From: Cyrtodaria siliqua
Lineage: Eukaryota; Mollusca; Bivalvia; Adapedonta; Hiatellidae
Length of the DNA stretch: 64,000 bases
Assembly (NCBI GenBank): GCA_037043455.1
Contig: JAWPHD010000002.1
Span: 496,001 to 560,000, forward strand
Reading direction: 5' to 3'
Part shown: positions 10,358 to 21,235 of the stretch, piece after piece
Numbering within the stretch: position 1 is the first letter of the stretch
Layout: every line of letters begins with the position of its first letter
Translations under genes and position numbers: made by a program
The notes under the pieces: generated by a model
The model's input: only the letters and a program-made list of their open reading frames with translations
Databases searched by the model: none
Told to the model about the DNA's origin: nothing

Positions 10358-11355
10358 CAGTTGCTGCCACGCGGATTACGACTTTTTCGCAGCATCACCG
10401 CGGCCGTTTTTCAATCGAAGTCACAAATCGCCGCGATCGTACCGCGGATTGTCACCCGAAATATCGCGGGGATTCCAACTGACTGTAAAAATTGCCGCGA
10501 TTGCAAAATCCAGTCTCGAAAGAAAGAAATCACCGCGATTCTCCGTGATAGATTCGCGGGGGAACGCGGGGGAAATTAGAGCACGGATCAATAAAAAATG
10601 TTATAAAAATGATAAATACAATGAACAATTTTGGAAGCAATACGTATTTCAAACTTTTAATGCATTTAATAACGTGTGTTTTTCGTTTTTGTTGTCCAAA
10701 AGTCGCATTTCTCTTCACCGGACATAAATTGGCTGACCCACAATCCTTTGCGATGTGTGTACCTATTAACAAGGCGGCACTAATAACGGGTTTATGACCC
10801 GGAATTCTTTACAATTTTTCGGATTATTTCTGACTAAAGAACCCATCGATGTATTAATAACCAACAGCAGAATAGTAAAATATGTCAAAATAACGATTAA
10901 TTAAAAATATAATTCTAATTTCCAGTATAAGAATTACTATTTGAATTTTATGTTCAGTCACCGCGAAGTCGGTAATAGGAACCGCCATATAACTACTATC
11001 GTGACCCAGTATACATTATCCGGGCATTTGAATTTTCCGAAAACAAAAATAAAATTGTCTTCTGCTTCGGGTTTTTAATAGTTATTGAATAATAATGCAT
11101 TAAATTGACTGCACAATTGTACATTGATACTGAAGATAAATCGCGGCGATGGCCTGCGATTTCACACCGGGTAAAGCGATGTGAAATCAAAACAGATCAC
11201 GGCGAATCGCGGTGATTGTGTCGCGGTGGAAAAAATGTATTATCCCCGCGATGAGCGGGCTGTCCGCGGATCGCGGGGACAAAATCAGTGTGTCCGCGGT
11301 GAGATAAAATCGCCGCGATGAGTGGGATTAGTCGTAATCCACGTGGCAGCAACTG
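10358..11355. mobile_element. Tc1/mariner-like MITE, 998 bp, TA flanks
   Basis: The left end CAGTTGCTGCCACGCGGATT is mirrored by the complement of the right end (AATCCACGTGGCAGCAACTG), with one mismatch in 25 bp. Both ends are bordered by TA (10356-10357 and 11356-11357), the usual mariner target duplication. The interior near both ends is rich in CGCGG/CCGCG words ('ATCGCCGCGAT'). A 153-codon frame (10266-10727) crosses the left end and shows no DDE-transposase signature that I recognise. Confidence 0.8.
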
Positions 11356-11357
11356 TA

Positions 11358-12074
11358 TATATTTCACAGTTTCTTACATGTATCCGTTATTAAATCTGTG
11401 AACTTAATGTATGAGATTTAAATTTTGCTTATCATTTGACACATCCTATTTCAACTGGTTTTAAGGTTTCATTATTTTTGTCCTTAACAGTTAAAATTAT
11501 TCCTTGACAGAACGGCCTCAAGTATAGTGCATTTTAAAATAAAATTAAAGAGAAATTAATATGTATTTTTTTGTTTTGTTTTCAACACCCTGTTCAGAGT
11601 TTTTACAGTGTTTTTTTTCTATATTTTGGGAACATAGCCCATACCATTGGATATATATATGAATTACAATGCAATTTTTTCGTAAAATTGGGAAACAAAA
11701 CAATAAAAGATCAATTTCATAATTGTATCTTTCATACTGTTTACAGTAAAACATGATCAACAGCGACATTTAAAAGCATTTCCTACTCAATACTTGTCAA
11801 ACTTTTGATACTTTTCTGTGTTTTTCTTTTCCTTCTTTCAGTTGTGAATTTTTGTTTGAAAATTGGGAAAAAAATATTTGCTTTGGCATTGGGAATACGG
11901 CCCAATATTGGCTATAAAAACAGCCTAGAAAACACTTTTTATATCGTAAAGCTGTTTAGACAATTCAGATTTTTTTTCTCTGTAATTGATAGTAGATCTG
12001 TTTTTTATTGAGTGTTTAAATATTGATAACATTTTCATAAAATATATATATTTTGATATTAAATCTTTCTTTTT
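11358..12074. other. Unassigned AT-rich interior sequence
   Basis: Long T/A-rich stretch inside the larger TIR element, with the recurring words 'AAATTGGGAAA' and 'ATTGGGAATACGGCCCAATATTGG'. No gene identified. Confidence 0.45.
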
Positions 12075-12332
12075 GGTTCGCAGTCGGTAGCGCGGCGGAT
12101 TTGTAACGGGTTCAATCCTCCGTGGTGCCACTGAGTTCCGTCGGTGTGTTCTTGGGCAAGACACTTTCCCTTGGCCTCGTCCGTCGGATGGGGACGTAAA
12201 CCGGGCGGTCCCGTGTATCGGTCTACCCTGCGAGCACGTTAAAGAACCATAGGAAATATATTCGATAATAAGAGTAGAGCAGGTTCTAAATAACCTATAC
12301 TTGTTGATGTTAAGCAACATTCAATTCAATTC
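12075..12332 (+). mobile_element. SINE S2, full-length-like
   Basis: tRNA-like head 'CAGTCGGTAGCGCGG' and B-box 'GGGTTCAATCCTCC'. The body has 'CTTGGGCAAGACACTTTCCC', 'CGTCGGATGGGGACGTAAA', 'CTACCCTGCGAGCACG' and 'TTAAAGAACC', and the tail is 'CCTATACTTGTTGATG' followed by (AATTC)n-like CAATTCAATTCAATTC. The body recalls the conserved central domain of widespread invertebrate SINEs (Meta-type, from memory, unverified). A sister copy is at 44151-44500. It is inserted within the composite element 9532-12991. Confidence 0.85.
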
Positions 12333-12900
12333 AATTCTTTTTTGTTGAAATAAATCACGCTTTAGAAACATATCTGGAAATTTGTGTAATCCGAATTAAT
12401 AGACGAACGATGTTCGGTCAGTCTATTTAATGCAAACTAAACAATTGTTTGGGTTTAGATTTATTCCATGTATGTTATAAATGTGTCACCTATGATTAAG
12501 CAATCAATTATAACTCTGATAGTTAACATTCTTTAAAGAGTTTATTGTGTGTTCATCAACGATTTTTACGTAGGCAAAAACCATCCACATCCGGTGTACA
12601 GGTAAACATTCGCGCGGTAAAATGCAGCAATTCACCAAAAGTAACCGATCAAAACGCAGTAGTTTATATAACATAGCTGCACGTGCTTTATACACATGCG
12701 GTTGTTTGTCGGAGGTATCGTTCTGGTTTGATTGGTTGAAATGGATAAATGATTGACAACTGGCGACATGTTAATTGTCACCGTGCCTCAAGCAGACACA
12801 GTTTCCTGAAAACATGTAGAACTTACATGTAAAAATGAAACGTTATTTTACGGCTCCCAACTTCACACAAGTCTAATTTTCGGCTCCTACAAAAAAAAAG
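12333..12900. other. Unassigned interior of composite element
   Basis: No further repeat or gene detected. The right subterminal region of the composite element begins after about 12880. Confidence 0.4.
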
Positions 12901-12991
12901 ATTACGGCTCCAGGTCAATAAAAACAAAGGGTCGGAGCAAATCCGTAGGTAGGGTCGGGTAACCCGAACCACACAATATTTTTTTTAGGCA

Positions 12992-13536
12992 CTCAGTTGA
13001 GCATGGCCAATTCAAGTCGTTCAGAAATGTTAAAAACAAAAGAGCAAAATCCTGTGTTTAGGATCGCTTTGGGCTTTAAAAGGGCACTACAATAATAGAT
13101 CTAGGTAATGTTGCATTTTGTAATTGCTCCGGCAGCGCAACACATTTGGTGACTCACTTGCGAAGACATTACACGACGTTGAATACAAATTCAAAACAGA
13201 AAGTAGACATTGTCAACATCGTAACTGCCATGCGTAATGTTTCTAATTCACACTGCATCATGTTATGTCATCTGCATCAAAGTACACCAGGAAATCGGAA
13301 AAGTAATTATCACCGCGATTGTACAAGACAATATATTATGATACGTTTCGCGATACAGTCTCTTGTATTGCAATATATTGCGATATGTTTTTTGGATGCG
13401 ATACCAGGCACTAACAGCCACCCAAGATAGAGCGGAAGGATAGGAATCCGGGACACATGCCCTATTGTTACTATCGAATATGTTCTAGCGTGCTCGGGAA
13501 TAGACGCTTGATACACAGGACCGTCTGGTTCATACC
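12992..13536. other. Unassigned sequence
   Basis: Two overlapping short frames (13146-13430 + and 13310-13516 -) have no recognisable similarity. A small clustered variant of 'GCGATA' words occurs around 13340-13400. No gene claimed. Confidence 0.4.
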
Positions 13537-13728
13537 AAAGTCTTTATAAAAATGGTTCTCGTAGCTCCCTTGCTTGACACTCAGCATATGAATGGTAACT
13601 TGCTATCAAGGACCGATTGGCCTGGCTCGGTATAATGTGACTGGTTGGGGTTGTGTCATGTGTCTGCGTGACTGTGTTGGGTTGTGTCTTGTGCCTACGG
13701 CTTGGTATTCCAGTGTTGCAGCAACTAG
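13537..13728 (+). mobile_element. SINE S3, 5' portion (split copy)
   Basis: 'TATAAAAATGGTTCTCGTAG', 'CTTGACACTCAGCAT', 'GGTATAATGTGACTGG' and 'TGTGTCATGTGTCTG' match the S3 body at 62150-62310. The body stops at 'GCAGCAACTA' and resumes at 14203 with 'TATAAAGTTGAGCAT'. In an intact S3 copy (16345-16440) 'GGCAGCACTATACAGTTGAA' is continuous. A MITE therefore interrupts this copy. Confidence 0.7.
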
Positions 13729-14202
13729 ACTGAAAGGAAAAAGAAACGCAACACGGGAATTTCCGCTACATATTGTATATACTGCACACTTAATTCCATA
13801 TTATTCCAAGGAAATACCAAGATGTTTTGTAAAAAAAAAAAATTGCAGTTAGAGAAAGAGCATAACTGTGATGTTGTAGACGTTTTAACCGTGTTACACG
13901 TAACAAGAAATTCATAAATGTTGAAGTTCCTCTTTGAAAAATTGAGCCAGTTCAGTGCTGAATTTAACGTAAAGAGTTTGCAAAATTTTGCATCCTGAGT
14001 TTGCTCACTTGCTTGAGCCAAATGCGTACTGTGTCAATAATGAAACTTTGCAGGGAATACTATTTCCTGTGTTACGTGTTGCTTTAGCCTTTTTTCCGAA
14101 AGGAAAGATTAACGTAGTCATGTACCATTCGATTAACAGCAGCATATTGTACAAACAATATATAGCTGAAATTCCCGTGTCGCTTTTTTTTTTCCTTTCA
14201 GT
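13729..14202. mobile_element. MITE inserted in SINE S3, 474 bp
   Basis: Inverted repeats of about 55 bp: the left 'ACTGAAAGGAAAAAGAAAC' and 'CAACACGGGAATTTC' match the complement of the right 'GAAATTCCCGTGTCG' and 'TTTTTCCTTTCAGT'. The SINE sequence on either side joins at a TA, which suggests a TA-duplicating (mariner-type) element. No coding capacity. Confidence 0.85.
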
Positions 14203-14303
14203 ATATAAAGTTGAGCATAGAGTTCACTGCTACAGACACCTTTGTCATATGACCAGAAGATTGTTAGAACCAGTGTTTAACTACATACATACATACATAC
14301 ATT
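14203..14303 (+). mobile_element. SINE S3, 3' portion with (CATA)n tail
   Basis: It continues the split S3 copy with 'AAAGTTGAGCATAGAGTTCA' and 'CTGCTACAGACACC', ending in a (CATA)n microsatellite at 14284-14302 that probably derives from the SINE tail. Confidence 0.65.
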
Positions 14304-15104
14304 ATCTTTCACCCATGGATATTCTATGAAACAACTGTGCATGACTCACCTTCCTACTGGACGTCAATCAGAATGACAGGTAACATAACCTGGACACTGT
14401 TAATTACTCTGTCAGCTGTCTCGTGAGGTAATTAAACAAACACCTAATTATAGATAATATAAAGAACAATAAACGCAAATAGACATGTCTTATTTCTGAA
14501 AAAAATCACTGCTCAGTCACCACTATTAAAACACTGTTAAACTCTGTGGAATGAGGAATCCGATTTCTTTATCTTATTTGGCTGATTTAAATGAAACTTG
14601 ATGCAGGAACTGGTCTTGTAGAGTTTTAATTTGTGTAGTTTTCAGACTGATCACTGTTAGCAGTCCATACTAACTTCACATGATATAACTTAGGTCACAT
14701 ATATTTTCAATTTGCATTGGTTAAGAACTGACTATACTTTGTGCTGTAAGAAGATGATAAATGGGAGAAAAACTGTGAAACTTTATAGCAACCATTTGTA
14801 TAAATTATAAAAAAACAGTTTTTTTAACATAAATCTAATTTTTCAACAGATGTTCACGTTTTCTAAACCAAATACTTACATAATATGTTGATAATCCAAA
14901 CTATGTAACTACAATATAAACGCCCTAACTCGCCATACAAAAACATCACCCTATTGTTATCGCTGCTGACTCGTCAAATCATGAGTGAAATTTTGCGGTT
15001 TAGTTAAAATTCTGTAGTATTTCAATGTCGTTTAAACTAATCCCATTTCTCATAATACCAAAAAGTAATAAAAAGGTGTCTAAAGATTTGATTGGTTTAA
15101 TTTA
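14304..15104. other. Unassigned sequence
   Basis: AT-rich, with no open frame of interest and no repeat seen. Confidence 0.5.
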
Positions 15105-15300
15105 TGTTCTTTGGTTGAATGATGTTTTACGTCATTTTCAGCACATTTTAGTTCTAACGAACATTTTTTTTTGTGGTGGAGGCAGACCACCCACTTTTTC
15201 CTGGGTAGAAAAAGTGCTGCATACCTCCCGCTATCTGTAAGAATCGACACTTTCTCACAAGTCGAGCTCCCAGTGCGGTTTGAACCCACAGTGGTAAGAT
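15105..15300 (-). mobile_element. SINE S1, reverse orientation
   Basis: Read on the minus strand: B-box 'GGGTTCAAACCGCACTGG', 'TTGTGAGAAAGTGTCGATTC', 'GTGGTCTGCCTCCACCAC' and the 3' 'ATGACGTAAAACATCATTCA'. The head upstream of the B-box is short or degraded. Confidence 0.8.
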
Positions 15301-16202
15301 GGTTTAATTGAAACTTGATACAAAGTGAGATTTTGAAAAAATATGAAATGAAACGAGGAAGACCGAAAAAAAAAATATCAAAAAAAGAACACAACAAAGT
15401 ACTTATATTTTTATTGCTTATCTGAATAATTATTCATATACCGGCCAACAAAACCAGTAATTTAACCAAACTTTAACAGCACAAAGACAGTACAGTAATT
15501 AGTGCAGCACTTTTCTGACCGACAATAACTGCATCTTGTTCTAATTTAAGCTGTTCAATATATATAAAAGAAAAAAAACATGACTGATTACGTTCCACAT
15601 GATTGAACAAAGAAAAAACTTCTGCAGAATCTATTTCTAGCTTGAACAGTCGATATTAAAAACTATAGTGTCTGATGACATCACATTGAACGAAGAGACA
15701 TTTTCTGTTGAGGAAACTATATATAACACCTCCTTCTTAGATATATTCTGTGATGAGACATTTACTGATCTTACCTGGTGACATTTACCTTGGACATGCT
15801 ATTGTTACAAAATGACCATTTTATTACCATGAGGTGGATCGTTTGTATAATATAGGTATCATTGCATTTTACTACTTCTTATTTCTTCTCTAATGCACCT
15901 AGTAAACAGTTCTTACACATGTCTACGGGCAAATCTTAGGAAATAACACTCTGCTTAAACTTGTATCTATAGTGTTTGTTTTTACTGTGCTGTTACAGGC
16001 TGATGGAACTATAAACATTAATAAACACGCTTCTTTAAAGGGACACATGGGACTATAAATCGTGCACTAAAGGACACTGAGTTGTTGGGAGATGTTTCCT
16101 GTCTGAACTATTGGTGGTTAGTGTATTACAGTATACCAAAAGAACGTGTTAATCAAGTAGGTGAAAAAGTGTCAATGTAGCTTCGAAGCATAATAATAGC
16201 TT
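15301..16202. other. Unassigned sequence
   Basis: No gene, RNA or repeat identified. AT-rich with scattered homopolymer runs. Confidence 0.5.
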
Positions 16203-16440
16203 TGTGGTGGTGGCCTAATAGTATAGGGAGTTTGCCTCGTATGAGGGAGGTCGTGGGTTCAGTCCCCGGCCAGGTCATTCCTGATCTATGATATAAGTAG
16301 CTCTCTTGCAATACGACTCAAAATATTGCAATACAGATTTTGCCATATTGTTGTAGCCCTAGTGGCAGCACTATACAGTTGAACATTGAGCTCACTGCTA
16401 CAAGAAGACATCTTCGTTAAAGCGATATTAAACCCCATAC
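16203..16440 (+). mobile_element. SINE S3, internally deleted copy
   Basis: tRNA-like head 'GTGGTGGCCTAATAGTATAG', anticodon-arm-like 'TTGCCTCGTATGAGGGAGG' and B-box 'GGGTTCAGTCCCCGGCC', then the S3 3' body 'GGCAGCACTATACAGTTGAA', 'TGAGCTCACTGCTACAAG' and 'GCGATATTAAACCCCATAC'. The central 'GTGACTGGGTGGGG' segment present in other copies is missing. Confidence 0.75.
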
Positions 16441-16974
16441 ATATATTACTTATTCGTTGTAGTTAATTACCGTTAAGCCATGTATATATTTTTTGTTTCT
16501 TTGAAGCCCAAACCTAAACATAGTTACTTGAAGACATTGAAATTATTTTTGGTTTTAACGTACAACATCTTAAAACACCTTCCAATGTTCTTTAAAACTG
16601 TTTGAGGCTCAGTAAGAAGAAAAAACGTATTATTAATTGAAACGATTTTTCACAATCAATAAGTGTGGGTGTTTGGGTTTGCACAATGAGTTAATTGACA
16701 GACCAGGTAATTATCTATATTTTCTCCTTGTATCTGTTCTTACATATATCATCCCCAGTAGTGTTCTACACTTCAAGCTTGTTTAATTAGTGTTAATATC
16801 TGTTCATTGGCCTGCAGGTAATCCAAAACAGATTCAGTAGTTTTCTCCCAACTCCTAGGTAAATGATGTAAATATTGTTCTTTCTACATGAGGGCTGGCA
16901 TATTGTCTTAGTAGTTAGCACCACAAGTTGTCTGGCCTATCAAGCAGAGTTGTGTTTTTTTTCACCTTTCATAG
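16441..16974. other. Unassigned sequence
   Basis: No feature recognised before the start of the satellite array. Confidence 0.5.
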
Positions 16975-19834
16975 TGCTTAATGTACATTGATAAATCTGT
17001 CCCAGTCCTTAATTTGCAGTGATAAATATGTCCCATTCGTTAATGTGCAGTAATAAATCTGTTCCATTCCCTAATGTGCAATGATAAATGTGTCCCATTC
17101 CTTAATATTCAGTGATAAATCTGTCCCAGTCCTTAATGTGCAGTAATAAATCTGTTCCATTCCTTAAGGTGCAGTGATAAATCTGTTCCATTCCTTAATG
17201 TGCAGTGATAAATTTGTCCCATTCTTTAATATTCAGTGATAAATCTGTCCCAGTCCTCAATGTGCAGTGATAAATCTGTCCCAGTCCTTAATGTGCAGTG
17301 ATAGATATGTCCCATTCCTTAATGTGCAGTGATAAATATGTCGTATTCCTTAATGGGCAGTGATAAATATGTCTCATTTCTTAATGTGCAGTGATAAATC
17401 TGTCCCAGTCCTTAATGTGCAGTGATGAACATGTCCCAGTCCTTAATGTGCAGTGATATGTCATTTCTTAATGTGCAGTGATAAATCTGTCCCAGTCCTT
17501 TATGTGCAGTGATAAATATGTCCCATTCCTAAATGTGCAGTGATGAATCTGTCTAAGTCCTTAATATGCAATGGTAAATCTGCCTCAGTTTCCTTAATGT
17601 ACAGTGATAAAATCTGCCACAGTCCTTAATGTGCAGTGATAAATCTGCCTCAGTCCTTAATGTGCAGTGATAAATGTGTCCCATTCCTTAATATTCAGTG
17701 ATACATCTGTCCCAGTCCTTAATGTGCAGTGATAAATCTGTTCCATTCCTTAATGTGCAGTAATAAATCTGTTCCATTCCTTAATGTGCAGTGATAAATT
17801 TGTCCCATTCCTTAATATTCAGTGATAAATCTGTCCCAGTCTTTAATGTGCAGTGATAGATATGTCCCATTCCTTAATGTGCAGTGATAAATATTTCATA
17901 TTCCTTAATGTGCAGTGATAAATAGGTCTCATTTCTTCATGTGCAGTGATAAATCTGTCCCAGTCCTCAATGTGCAGTGATAAATATGTCCCAGTCTTTA
18001 ATGTGCAGTGATAGATATGTCCCATTCCTCAATGTGCAGTGATAAATATTTCATATTCCTTAATGTGAAGTGATAAATGTGTCTAAGTCCTTAATGTGCA
18101 GTGATAAATCTGTCCCAGTCCTTAATGTGCAGTGATAAATATGTCCCAGTCCTTAATGTGCAGTGATAGATATGTCCCATTCCTTAATATGCAGTGATAT
18201 ATGTCATATTCCTTAATGTGCAGTGGTAAGTATTTCTCATTTCTTAATGTGCAGTGATAAATCTGTCCAAGTCCTTAATGTGCAGTGATAAATATGTCCC
18301 ATTCCTTAGTGTACAGTGATAAATCTGTCCCAGTCCTTAATGTGCAGTGATAAATCTGTCCCATTCCTTAATGTGCAGTGATAAATCTGTCTTAAGTCCT
18401 TAATATGCAATGGTAAATCTGCCTCAGTCCTTAATGTACAGTGATAAAATCTGCCACAGTCCTTAATGTGCAGTGATAAATCTGCCTCAGTCCTTTAATG
18501 TGTAGTGATAAATATGTCTGGTCCTTATTGTGCACTGATACATATATCACAGTTCATAATGCACAGTAAATATATATCATAGTCATTAATGTGCATTGAT
18601 AAATCTGGCCCAGTCTTTAGTTTACTTAAATTAGTATTGATAAATATGTCCCAGTCCTTAATGTGCAGTGATAAATTTGTCCAAGGCCTTCTAGTGCAAT
18701 AACAGATATGTCCCATATTTAATGTGCAGTAATAAATCTGTCGCAGTCCTGAATATAGTGTTAAATATGTCCCGTCATTAATGTGCAGTGATAAATCTGT
18801 CCTGGTCCTTACATCTGCCCAGTCCTTAATATGCACTGCTAAATCTGCCATGGTCATTAAATTAACAGTGATAAGTCTGTACCAGTCCTTCAAGTGCAGT
18901 GAAAAATATGTCTGTGCATTAAGTGTAGTGATAAATATGTCCGAGTCCTTAATGTGCACTGATACATCTGTTCCAGTCCTTAATTTGCACTGATAAATCT
19001 GTCCCATTCCTTAATGTACAGCGATTAATCTGTCCCAGTCTTTAATGTACAGCGATTAATCTGTCCCAGTCCTTAATGTGCACTGATAAATATATCTCAT
19101 TCCTTAATGTGCAGTGATTAATCTGTCCTGGTCCTTAATGTGCAGTGAAAAATCTGCCCAGGCCTTAACATGCACTGATAAATCTGACCCAGTCATTAAA
19201 TTAACAGTGATAAATCTGTCCTATTCCTTAATGTACAATGATAAATATGTCCAAGTCTTTAATGTGTAGTGAGTGATACATCTGTCCCAGTCCTTCACAT
19301 GCAGTGTGAATATGTCCCGGTCTTTAATGTGCAGTGATAAATATGTCCCAGTCCTAAATATAGTGTTAAATGTGTCCCAGTCCTTCAAGTACAGTGTTAA
19401 ATCTGTTCCAGTCCTTAATGTGCACTGATAAATCTGCCCCAGTCCTTGCATTAGCAGTGATAAATATATACCAGTCCTTAATGTGCAGTGATAAACATGT
19501 CCTGGTCCTTAATATGCAGTGAAAAGTCCGCCCAGTCCTTAATATGCACTGATAAATCTGCCTAGTCATTAAATTAAGTGATAATTCTGTACCAGACCTT
19601 CAATTGCAGTGATACTTCTGTCAATCCATTAAGTGCAGCGATAAAGCTGTCCCAGTCATTAATATACACTGATAAATCTCTCCCAGTCCTTAATGTGCAG
19701 TGGTAAATTTGTCCCAGTCCTTCAAGTGAAATGACAGATATGTCCCAGTCTTTAATGTGCAGTGATAAATCTGACCCAGTCCTAAATAGTGTTAAATATG
19801 TCCCAGCTTAACAGTGATAAATCTGTTCCAGTCC
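16975..19834. repeat. 31-bp satellite array (~90 units)
   Basis: The monomer reads roughly CAGTGATAAATCTGTCCC, then AGTCCTTAATGTG. Units alternate between CCCAGTCC and CCCATTCC and between ATCTGT and ATATGT. Divergence rises after about 18500. A higher-order block is visible: 'AATATGCAATGGTAAATCTG' followed by 'CTGCCACAGTCC' occurs at about 17565-17640 and again at 18400-18475. Long frames on the minus strand encode 10-residue repeats of the type HIKDWDIFIT and are products of the array, not genes. Confidence 0.95.
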
Positions 19835-19953
19835 TTAACCTGCTACATATATATTATGGACTGTTCCTTTCTTTGAATTAAGACCATTCCATTTATGTGA
19901 CAAGGGGGTGTTTTGGGGAAAATGACTGATCAGCATCTGGCCATTGTAAACCC
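19835..19953 (-). mobile_element. MITE fragment inside the 31-bp array
   Basis: This block is the diverged complement of 39320-39435, sharing 'TTTCTTTGAATTAAGACCAT', 'TGACTGATCAGCAT' and 'CATTGTAAAC'. It begins TTAAC.TGCTACATATAT, as the other copy's terminus does. Array monomers resume immediately after, so the element entered the satellite. Its distal TTAACCCTTAA end is missing. Confidence 0.8.
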
Positions 19954-20035
19954 TGCCCCAGTCATTCAATTAACAGTGATAAATCTGTCCCAGTCCTTCA
20001 CATACAGAGGTAATTTGTCCCAGTCCTTATGGTAA
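19954..20035. repeat. Residual 31-bp satellite units
   Basis: Two or three diverged monomers ('AACAGTGATAAATCTGTCCC') continue the array beyond the inserted MITE. Confidence 0.85.
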
Positions 20036-20357
20036 CCTGGGGTGCTTAATGGGGTTGAATATGGTAATAGTTGAACTTGTACCTTGTCATAGGAGTTGCT
20101 GGCAAGTGTTATCAATAGATATTTCAGTCAGTTTTATCATCACTAAGGTCTATGCTGATGTGAACAACCCTTAATTTGTTGCACCATGCTTCTCTAAGAA
20201 GCTCTTCATCGTTAGTCTGGCACATTGTCATATATTACTGTGTGTTGTCAGTAGTTATTTCATTCAGTATATCCCAATAGTAGGCCATGTTGACGTACAA
20301 GATGCACCTCTTGTTTACTAGCATCTTCCTCCCACACACTTAATATACCTGACATAC
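20036..20357. other. Unassigned sequence
   Basis: No gene or repeat identified. Confidence 0.45.
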
Positions 20358-20666
20358 CAGGGCCCGAATTTAGCATCTTTTTCAAATGGCGTTTTTTTGC
20401 CAGTTAATAAAAAATGAACTGGCAAATTATAGCTCACTCTAGCAAACGATAAACAATAACTCCTTTTCTTATCATTTTTGACTGGTCATTTATGCCTATA
20501 AACTATTATGCCTAAATAGTTTTACTTTCTAGCAATATTCTAAACTAGAAGGCTGTTAAGCACTTGCAGGCTGTTAAGCACTTGCATAATATTGCCAATG
20601 CTTCAAAAGTTAACTGGCATTTTGAAAAAATGACAGGCAAAATTCCAGTAAAACAACTTAGCCCTG
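20358..20666. mobile_element. hAT-like MITE, 309 bp
   Basis: The left end CAGGGCCCGAATTTAG and the complement of the right end CAGGGCTAAGTTGTTT share the CAGGGC tip. Subterminal 'GCCAGTTAAT'/'ACTGGCA' words occur in both orientations (20400, 20420, 20612). Flanks GACATAC (20351-20357) and CACATAC (20667-20673) are a probable 6-7-bp target duplication with one difference. A 20-bp internal duplication 'AGGCTGTTAAGCACTTGCA' is at 20550-20586. Confidence 0.65.
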
Positions 20667-20714
20667 CACATACAGACAAGTATTTAGGTTACATGTATAT
20701 ATAATACTTCCAAG

Positions 20715-21235
20715 GCATTGGATTAGTGGTAGAATGCCTTCCTGGCATGGGGAAGGTCGGGGTGGTAGAATGCCTTCCTGGTATGGGGAAGGTCGGGGTG
20801 GTAAAATGCCTTCCTGGCATGGGGAAGGTCGGGGTGGTAGAATGTCTTCCTGGTATGGGGATGGTCGGGGTGGTAGAATGCCTTCCTGGTATGGGGATGG
20901 TCGGGGTAGTAGAATGCCTTCCTGGTATGGGGAAGGTCGGGGTGGTAGAATGCCTTCCTGGTATGGGGAAGGTTGGGGTGGTAGAATGCCTTCCTGGTAT
21001 GGGAATGGTCGGGGTGGTAGAATGCCTTCCTGGTATGGGGAAGGTGGGGTGGTAGAATGCCTTCCTGGTATGGGGAAAGTCGAGGGTTCGATCCCAGGCT
21101 TAGTCGCACCAAATACTTGGCATTCAGCATATAAAAGGTAGTGCTAGGACTGGTCGAACGGTGTGGGTGTAGGTGTAATGGTATTGGAAGGCCATTGTCA
21201 GTTAATAGCCACACATTATTCAACTCCATCAAGAT
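20715..21235 (+). mobile_element. tRNA-Gly-like SINE with amplified head
   Basis: The head GCATTGGATTAGTGGTAGAA resembles tRNA-Gly (5' GCATTGG, A-box AGTGGTAGAAT), and the B-box 'GAGGGTTCGATCCCAGG' is at 21072-21088. The body 'TTGGCATTCAGCAT', 'AAAAGGTAGTGCTAGGACTGG' matches the S3 class. Between A-box and B-box the head is expanded to about ten copies of a 36-bp unit (separate entry). The 3' limit is approximate. Confidence 0.75.
20726..21060 (+). repeat. 36-bp tandem array of the SINE A-box/anticodon arm
   Basis: Ten units begin at about 20726, 20762, 20798, 20834, 20870, 20906, 20942, 20978, 21014 and 21048. Each reads GTGGTAGAATGCCTTCCTGG then (C/T)ATGGGGAAGGTCGGG. CCTTCC and GGAAGG in each unit can pair like an anticodon stem around a TGG(C/T)ATGG loop. 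Because 36 is a multiple of three, frames on both strands stay open (12-residue repeats such as VECLPGMGKVGV). They are not genes. Confidence 0.9.

Larger units (their letters stand above)
9532..12991. mobile_element. Large GGCCTAAAA-ended TIR element (composite, 3.46 kb)
   Basis: The left end GGCCTAAAAAAAATAATTG, then TGTGGTTAGGGTTAC, is matched by the complement of the right end (GTAACCCGAACCACACA, then ATATTTTTTTTAGG). That gives inverted repeats of about 35 bp. Subterminal 'GTAGGTAGGGTCGG'-like text lies near both ends. The interior holds two palindromes, a mariner-like MITE and an S2 SINE, so much of its length is later insertions. The related 414-bp element at 46121-46534 has the same terminal style with a CTA duplication. 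No transposase frame is visible. The right terminal base pair differs (GGCA for GGCC) and I see no TSD here. Confidence 0.6.

Noticed and set aside
10266..10727. 153-codon frame as a possible transposase remnant
   Set aside because: It starts in one palindrome and crosses the left end of a MITE; no DDE/D-type or HTH pattern is apparent and the composition is that of the non-coding element.
11925..12320. 131-codon minus-strand frame
   Set aside because: Mostly antisense to an S2 SINE body; a common source of false gene calls.
18525..19007. 160-codon minus-strand frame with HIKDWD-like repeats
   Set aside because: A product of the 31-bp satellite; the frame shifts with every irregular monomer.
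17000..19800. CRISPR-like array of repeats and spacers
   Set aside because: The whole 31-bp unit is repeated head to tail with no unique spacers, and the window is eukaryotic in character.
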